Below are positions 6,288 to 10,002 of a stretch of DNA of 10,002 bases, piece after piece. Position 1 is the stretch's first letter. Each line of letters starts with the position of its first letter. The stretch is taken from NCBI GenBank assembly GCA_018399795.1, contig JAGYOC010000144.1, positions 1 to 10,002 of the forward strand. The letters run 5' to 3'. The stretch comes from Dehalococcoidales bacterium (GTDB lineage Bacteria > Chloroflexota > Dehalococcoidia > Dehalococcoidales > UBA5760). The notes below the pieces were generated by a model. It was not told the origin of the DNA. It saw only the letters and a program-made list of their open reading frames with translations, and did not search any database. The translations under genes and the position numbers were made by a program.

Positions 6288-8096
6288 GAAATTCTGAATA
6301 GGGAAGTGTAGAAAAAAGGCGGTCCCCTCACCTCTTCTGCTTTCGAGGGTAACCGACCCACCGTGGATCAGCATAATATGCTTGACAATAGCAAGACCGA
6401 GGCCCGTGCCCCCCATATCCCTGCTGCGGGCCTTCTCTACCCGGTAAAACCGTTCAAAAATGCGAGACTGATCTTTCTGGGGAATTCCCGGGCCGTTATC
6501 CCTAATAACGAGAGTGTGGATACCCTTTTTTATTGCCTCTCTGTATATGGATATCTCACTCCCCTCCGGGCAGTACTTAATAGCGTTGTCAACAAGGTTC
6601 ACCACCGCCTGTTCCATCAGTCGGGGGTTTCCCAAGACTTTTGTCTCCCCATCGCACCGGCTCGTAACGCTTATCGACTTCTCATTCGCCCGGTTTTGGC
6701 ACACGGCAATTGCGTCGCTTGCGGTTTTAGAAAGCGTTACCGGCTCGAAGGGGAACTTGGAACTCTTCTTATTCTGCTCGAGCCTGCTGAGAGTCAAAAG
6801 GTCTTCTACAATATTGCCGATACGGGAGGTCTGGTTTTCGATAATTGTAAGAAACCTCCGTGCGTGTTCCCTGTCATCAATGGCTCCGTCGAGGAGAGTT
6901 TCCACAAACCCCTTTATTGATGTAATTGGGGTTTTCAGTTCGTGGGAAACATTGGCGACAAACTCCTTGCGAACCTCTTCGAGCTTTTTAAGGGTGGTAA
7001 TATCGTTCATCACCAGAATAAGACGCTGAATTCGGGTTTCTCCCTCCGCGTTTTCGACTACCGCCTCTATTGTGGATGCGTTGACCTGCAAATACGTCTC
7101 CGCTCCCTTGCCCGGCAGAACAATAGAACACTGGCTAATCCCCTGGGACGCGAGGGCTTCTCGGGCAAAATCGTTGAGTTCGGTGTTGTGTATAAGCTGA
7201 ATGAGACTCTTCCCCGGCAGCGGTTCGGGAGAGGCTCCAAAGAGTCTTCCGGCGGAGGGATTTACTTCCGTTATTACCAGATCACGGTCGAGAACGATTA
7301 CCGCCTCGTTCATTCCCGTTAACACTGCTTCGAGCTCCTGTTTCTGGCGGGTTACCTCTCCTATACGGCTGGTGAGCGAACGCGCCATGCTCTGAAGGGC
7401 GTCCGCAGTGGTGCTGATCTCCAGGGGACCCCCGATATTCATGGTAGAGGAGAAATCATATTCCGCATAGGCTGCGGCGCTTTTAGCTATTTTAGAGAGG
7501 GGCACCGTTATCCTTCGGGAGACCGCCACCATCGCCGCAATTGCGGCAGCTAAAAGCACAAACGTTATGAGGCTGATTTCCCACGCCGCTGTAGAAACGA
7601 GGTTTTCCAGATTTACCGAGGGGATACTCATACGGAGGACTGCAAAGACATCTCCGGACCGGTTTCTCAAGGGGAAGGCGTGGTAGAACATGGGTATGGA
7701 GAGGGTAGGACTCCTACGCACCGTGGCGTTTTCCGAGCCGGAAAGGGCCTCCCGTATTTCCGGACGGCCGGCATGATTGTCCATTACCTCCGGATCTTCA
7801 TGGCTGTCGGCAAAGACAATGCCCTCTGAGTCGATGAAGGTAATGCGGATAGACTCTTCCGTGCCGATTTTGCGGGCCACTTCTCCGGCTTTGTCTATCA
7901 GTTCCTCCGGCTCCTCCGGGAGTGATGCACGCAGGAGTATACCCGCCGATTCGAGCCTCAGATAATACTCCCTGTAGAGCAGCTGGGTGAGATTTCTGTA
8001 GGTAAAAAAGGCCACCGACACGGCGAGAACGAGAAAAAGCATGCCCAGGGAGAGGAGCATGAATTTGAAAATCGAGAGTCTCTTCGAAGGTATCAT
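6279..8096 (-). CDS. phoR: Phosphate-responsive sensor histidine kinase PhoR
   Basis: This 605-residue membrane histidine kinase phosphorylates PhoB when phosphate is scarce. Order of parts: membrane segment about 13-33, extracytoplasmic sensor region about 34-168, second membrane segment about 172-192, HAMP about 193-245, PAS about 252-367, dimerisation/phosphoacceptor domain with His385 in SHELKTP (384-390), and the ATPase domain with N box NLVDNAIKY (500-508), G1 DNGPGIP (533-539) and G2 GGTGLGLAI (562-570). The large extracytoplasmic region plus HAMP and PAS resembles the Bacillus-type PhoR, not the short E. coli form. The ATG at 8096 lies 13 bases after phoB with only a weak ribosome-binding site (GCGGAA), so coupling to phoB translation is likely. 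The specific PhoR identity rests on the phoU-phoB-pst context. Confidence 0.93.
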   Translation of the reverse strand: MIPSKRLSIFKFMLLSLGMLFLVLAVSVAFFTYRNLTQLLYREYYLRLESAGILLRASLPEEPEELIDKAGEVARKIGTEESIRITFIDSEGIVFADSHEDPEVMDNHAGRPEIREALSGSENATVRRSPTLSIPMFYHAFPLRNRSGDVFAVLRMSIPSVNLENLVSTAAWEISLITFVLLAAAIAAMVAVSRRITVPLSKIAKSAAAYAEYDFSSTMNIGGPLEISTTADALQSMARSLTSRIGEVTRQKQELEAVLTGMNEAVIVLDRDLVITEVNPSAGRLFGASPEPLPGKSLIQLIHNTELNDFAREALASQGISQCSIVLPGKGAETYLQVNASTIEAVVENAEGETRIQRLILVMNDITTLKKLEEVRKEFVANVSHELKTPITSIKGFVETLLDGAIDDREHARRFLTIIENQTSRIGNIVEDLLTLSRLEQNKKSSKFPFEPVTLSKTASDAIAVCQNRANEKSISVTSRCDGETKVLGNPRLMEQAVVNLVDNAIKYCPEGSEISIYREAIKKGIHTLVIRDNGPGIPQKDQSRIFERFYRVEKARSRDMGGTGLGLAIVKHIMLIHGGSVTLESRRGEGTAFFLHFPIQNFNS

Positions 8097-8109
8097 CTAT
8101 TCCGCAGCC

Positions 8110-8817
8110 TCATTTTTGCCGGAGGTTTTCCCGCAGGCGGTACCCCACCCCGCGGACCGTTTCTATTAAACCGCCCCTCTCCTTCAATTTTTTACGAAGC
8201 CCGAGTATCTGCACATCCACCGAACGTTCCGTTACCGGGTAGTCCGCCCCTTTAACCGCACCTATTATTTGGCTTCTGCTGAATACCCATCCCGGATTGC
8301 GGGCGAGGAATTCGAGGATGGAGAACTCGCTCACACTCAGGTCTATCGCCTCGCCGGCACAGATTACTTTATAGCGTACGGTATCGATAACGATATCATG
8401 AACTCTTATAATCGGCTCTTCCTTAACCGGAAGCTCTCTCCGCTCCTTTCTCCGAAGGAGGGCGCGAATCCGGGCTATAAGTACCTTGGGACTGAAGGGT
8501 TTGGTGACGTAATCGTCAGCCCCCACTTCCAGACCGCTTATTACATCGGAGTCCTCACTCTTTGCCGTAAGCATAATAACGGGAACATCCGAAAGCTCTT
8601 CTTTAGCTCTCAAACGGCGGCATACTTCCACTCCGTCTATTCCAGGAAGCATCAGATCGAGGACTATAAGATCCGGCTCTCCAGAAAGAGATTTTTCTAC
8701 AGCAGCCTCTCCGGTCTCAACAGTAATAACCCTGTATCCCTCCCGTTCCAGATTATATCTGAGCAGTTCGAGTATATCCTGCTCGTCATCCACCACAAGA
8801 ATTGTTTCGTGGGACAT
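8110..8817 (-). CDS. phoB: Phosphate regulon response regulator PhoB/PhoP (OmpR family)
   Basis: This 235-residue transcription factor has an N-terminal receiver domain with acidic residues Asp10-Asp11, phosphoacceptor Asp54 in VLDLMLPG, Thr84 and Lys106 (KPFSP). A C-terminal winged helix follows, from about 137 to 230: LSVSEFSILEFL leads into the fold, the recognition helix is around TERSVDVQILGLRKKL (196-211), and VRGVGYRL forms the wing. When phosphorylated by PhoR it should bind 11-bp-phased half-sites such as those upstream of phoU and pstS. ATG 8817 has GAGGAG eight bases upstream, directly after the phoU stop. phoR follows after 13 bases. It is called phoB from the domain type and its position beside phoU, phoR and pst; Gram-positive practice would name it phoP. 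Confidence 0.94.
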   Translation of the reverse strand: MSHETILVVDDEQDILELLRYNLEREGYRVITVETGEAAVEKSLSGEPDLIVLDLMLPGIDGVEVCRRLRAKEELSDVPVIMLTAKSEDSDVISGLEVGADDYVTKPFSPKVLIARIRALLRRKERRELPVKEEPIIRVHDIVIDTVRYKVICAGEAIDLSVSEFSILEFLARNPGWVFSRSQIIGAVKGADYPVTERSVDVQILGLRKKLKERGGLIETVRGVGYRLRENLRQK

Positions 8818-8831
8818 GGCTAACTCCTCTT

Positions 8832-9500
8832 CTAGAGATTCAACTCGACATGCTCACCTGTGCAGTTGTATACAATCCACTCACTAATGTTGGTTGCATG
8901 ATCCCCAAACCGTTCTAACCAGCGGGAAAGAAAGAGAAGGGTGGTTGCCTGGTTGATGTTTTTCACATCGCTCATCATATAGGTAAGAAGCTCCCGCCAC
9001 ACTTGATTATGGAGATTATCTATCTTGTCATCAAGCTTGGCAACGGCGATTGCCTTCTCCTTGTCGTTTTCTGCAAAGGCATTGAGCACTTCGTGAAGCA
9101 TTTCTATACCGTATTCCGCCATTTGTGGAAGATCGATAAGTTCCTTGATATACTCTTCTTCCGCTATTCTGAGCGCTCCCTTTGCCACATGTACCGCGTG
9201 ATCCCCCATCCGTTCGAGCTGGGTAACTACCTTGAGACAGGTAATTATATGACGCAGATCCTCCGCTACAGGCTGCTCGGTCGCAATAAGAAGGGTGAGT
9301 TTATCCTGTATAGTTAATTCGAGGTTGTTTATGTACTCATCATCGGCTATTACATTTTCCGCCGTCTGGGTATCGTGTTCCACCAGAGCCCTCATGGAGT
9401 TTCGCACAGCCTCTTCCACTAGAGTTCCCATTTTGAGAATATCATGGTCCAATTCACGCATCTTGTCGCTGTAGTGACGGCGTAGCCTTCCCTGTTTCAT
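8832..9500 (-). CDS. phoU: Phosphate signalling complex protein PhoU
   Basis: This 222-residue all-helical cytoplasmic protein is a negative regulator that links the state of the PstSCAB transporter to PhoR and limits phosphate uptake. It has two PhoU-type repeats, each with a metal-binding E-R-x-GD-H motif: LERMGDH (95-101) and LERFGDH (195-201). The frame is open up to a GTG at 9545, which would add 15 residues (KDENTFNLEKG and so on). I chose ATG 9500 because GGAG lies nine bases upstream and because MKQGRLRRHYSDK and a total of about 220 residues fit the family, whereas the GTG abuts the Pho-box array. It is the first gene of the operon, 14 bases before phoB. In E. coli phoU is last. Confidence 0.95.
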   Translation of the reverse strand: MKQGRLRRHYSDKMRELDHDILKMGTLVEEAVRNSMRALVEHDTQTAENVIADDEYINNLELTIQDKLTLLIATEQPVAEDLRHIITCLKVVTQLERMGDHAVHVAKGALRIAEEEYIKELIDLPQMAEYGIEMLHEVLNAFAENDKEKAIAVAKLDDKIDNLHNQVWRELLTYMMSDVKNINQATTLLFLSRWLERFGDHATNISEWIVYNCTGEHVELNL

Positions 9501-9527
9501 ATTCTGTTCTCCTTTCTCGAGATTGAA

Positions 9528-9575
9528 AGTATTTTCATCCTTCACGATGATTCTTTTATGAGATTTTTGTGAGAT
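9528..9575 (-). promoter_or_regulatory. Putative Pho box and promoter of the phoU-phoB-phoR operon
   Basis: Read on the minus strand, ATCTCAC (9569-9575), ATCTCAT (9558-9564) and GAATCAT (9547-9553) are spaced exactly 11 bp apart with AAAA spacers. This closely resembles the tandem half-site layout of E. coli Pho boxes (CTGTCAT with A-rich spacers). A possible -10, AATACT, lies at 9528-9533. An AT-rich stretch (9581-9603) lies just upstream. This suggests autoregulation by PhoB. Confidence 0.6.
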
Positions 9576-9707
9576 TTCGGTTAAAAATTAAAAATTCTTT
9601 AAAACCGGGATAGAGATCGTGAGACATAACTCGTTGGAGCTTTACTCCGGTTTCTCCTCAGCACCACCTGCAGAAGTGTCCGCAGATTCCCATTCCTTCG
9701 CCTAAAA

Positions 9708-9862
9708 GGTTAAGTAGTGGTTCAAAGCTTGTGGTTTCATTGAAATTACCCGCTAACCGCGAGTTTTAGCTTTCATGGTATTCAAGAAAGAGGCTTTTTC
9801 TATACTGTTGGAGTGTATTGTAAGCGAAAATGCAAATTCCCCCAAGCTTTGAACCATTAACC
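9708..9862. repeat. Long inverted repeat able to form an extended imperfect hairpin; possible structured RNA
   Basis: TGGTTCAAAGCTTG (9718-9731) is the exact reverse complement of CAAGCTTTGAACCA (9843-9856). Outside these, GGTTAA (9708-9713) pairs with TTAACC (9857-9862), with a four-base GTAG bulge on the left. Inside, GGTTTCATT pairs with AATGCAAATTCC if three bases bulge, and CGCTAAC pairs with GTAAGCG with one A-A mismatch. The centre can form small hairpins. Pairing continues in nested order over about 155 bases, more than a simple terminator. No T run follows on either strand. It could be a small RNA, a leader structure on either strand, or a remnant of a repeat element. I do not recognise the family. 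Confidence 0.65.
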
Positions 9863-9893
9863 ATCGACTTCCAACTTGAGAATCGCTGGGTTC

Positions 9894-9922
9894 TTGCAAA
9901 AAAAAGAACAATAGTGTAATCT
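9894..9922 (+). promoter_or_regulatory. Candidate promoter of tRNA-Leu
   Basis: TTGCAA (9894-9899) could be a -35. Two -10 choices exist: TGTAAT (9915-9920, five of six consensus bases, 15-bp spacer) and TAATCT (9917-9922, 17-bp spacer). Transcription would begin about 10 bases before the tRNA at 9939. Nested inverted repeats surround it (TGAGAATC 9877-9884 with GATTCTCA 9923-9930, and GTTCTT 9890-9895 with AAGAAC 9904-9909). Confidence 0.4.
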
Positions 9923-9938
9923 GATTCTCACAATTTAA

Positions 9939-10002
9939 GCCGGCGTGGCGAAATTGGTAGACGCAGCAGACTCAAAATCTGCCGGGCTTCGCGGCCCGTG
10001 TC
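9939..10002 (+). tRNA. tRNA-Leu (anticodon CAA), 3' end cut by window edge
   Basis: The 5' 64 bases of a class II tRNA are present: acceptor strand GCCGGCG (9939-9945), D stem GCG/CGC with AAATTGGTAGA as the D loop, and anticodon stem GCAGA/TCTGC around loop CTCAAAA with anticodon CAA at 9973-9975, which reads UUG. The long variable arm typical of leucine tRNAs is visible (CGGGC 9983-9987 with GCCCG 9994-9998). The T arm and the 3' acceptor strand lie outside the window. Confidence 0.95.

Larger units (their letters stand above)
9501..9938. other. Divergent intergenic region between phoU and tRNA-Leu
   Basis: No protein gene is supported. From left to right the region contains the phoU leader and Pho-box array, an AT-rich stretch, about 100 bases (9604-9707) with small hairpins only (GGAG-CTTTA-CTCC and CTGC/GCAG), the long inverted repeat 9708-9862, and the tRNA promoter region with nested inverted repeats. 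Confidence 0.7.

Noticed and set aside
9501..9545. N-terminal extension of PhoU from GTG 9545
   Set aside because: The GTG sits against the Pho-box array and has no good ribosome-binding site, while ATG 9500 has GGAG at a suitable distance and gives a normal-length PhoU.
9619..9705. Short plus-strand open frame starting at GTG (about 28 codons)
   Set aside because: Weak start, no ribosome-binding site, no recognisable protein; more likely chance.
9708..9862. Miniature insertion element
   Set aside because: Terminal inverted repeats exist, but the bases just outside (TAAAA and ATCGA) show no target-site duplication; kept only as one alternative for the structured element.

Overview
The window carries the end of a cation/proton antiporter (Mrp/complex I-like) gene pair on the plus strand, a complete phosphate-sensing and phosphate-uptake locus on the minus strand, and the start of a tRNA-Leu gene at the right edge. 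The host is a diderm-style bacterium of intermediate GC content. The PstS precursor, with a plain signal peptide followed by a GGSQEE mature end, resembles spirochaete binding proteins, so Spirochaetota is my best guess. This is an inference from style, not a proven assignment.

Positions 2-2203 (plus): the last 116 codons of one MrpD/NuoN-like membrane antiporter subunit, then a complete 581-residue paralogue. The two share a distinctive C-terminal extension. Between them lies a degenerate 16-bp tandem repeat array that begins just after the first stop codon. Positions 2204-2382 are a convergent intergenic region with terminator-like hairpins.

Positions 2383-9500 (minus, read right to left): phoU, phoB, phoR, pstS, pstC, pstA, pstB. 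PhoR (sensor kinase with an extracytoplasmic domain, HAMP and PAS) and PhoB (OmpR-type regulator) sense phosphate limitation. PstS captures phosphate, PstC/PstA form the membrane channel, PstB supplies ATP hydrolysis, and PhoU couples transporter state to the kinase. Gaps are 9-14 bp (or a 4-bp overlap) except before pstS (139 bp) and between pstS and pstC (140 bp after start correction). Both 5' regions, upstream of phoU and upstream of pstS, contain 11-bp-phased arrays of CTCAT-type half-sites that look like Pho boxes. A strong UUCG-capped hairpin followed by a U run lies between pstS and pstC, where it could let PstS be made in excess over the membrane complex.

Positions 9501-9938 hold the divergent promoters of phoU and tRNA-Leu(CAA), plus a long inverted repeat (9708-9862) that folds into an extended imperfect hairpin and is not explained by any gene. 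This is the least understood object in the window. A second unexplained pattern is that short tandem repeats sit at the stop codons of three of the genes.
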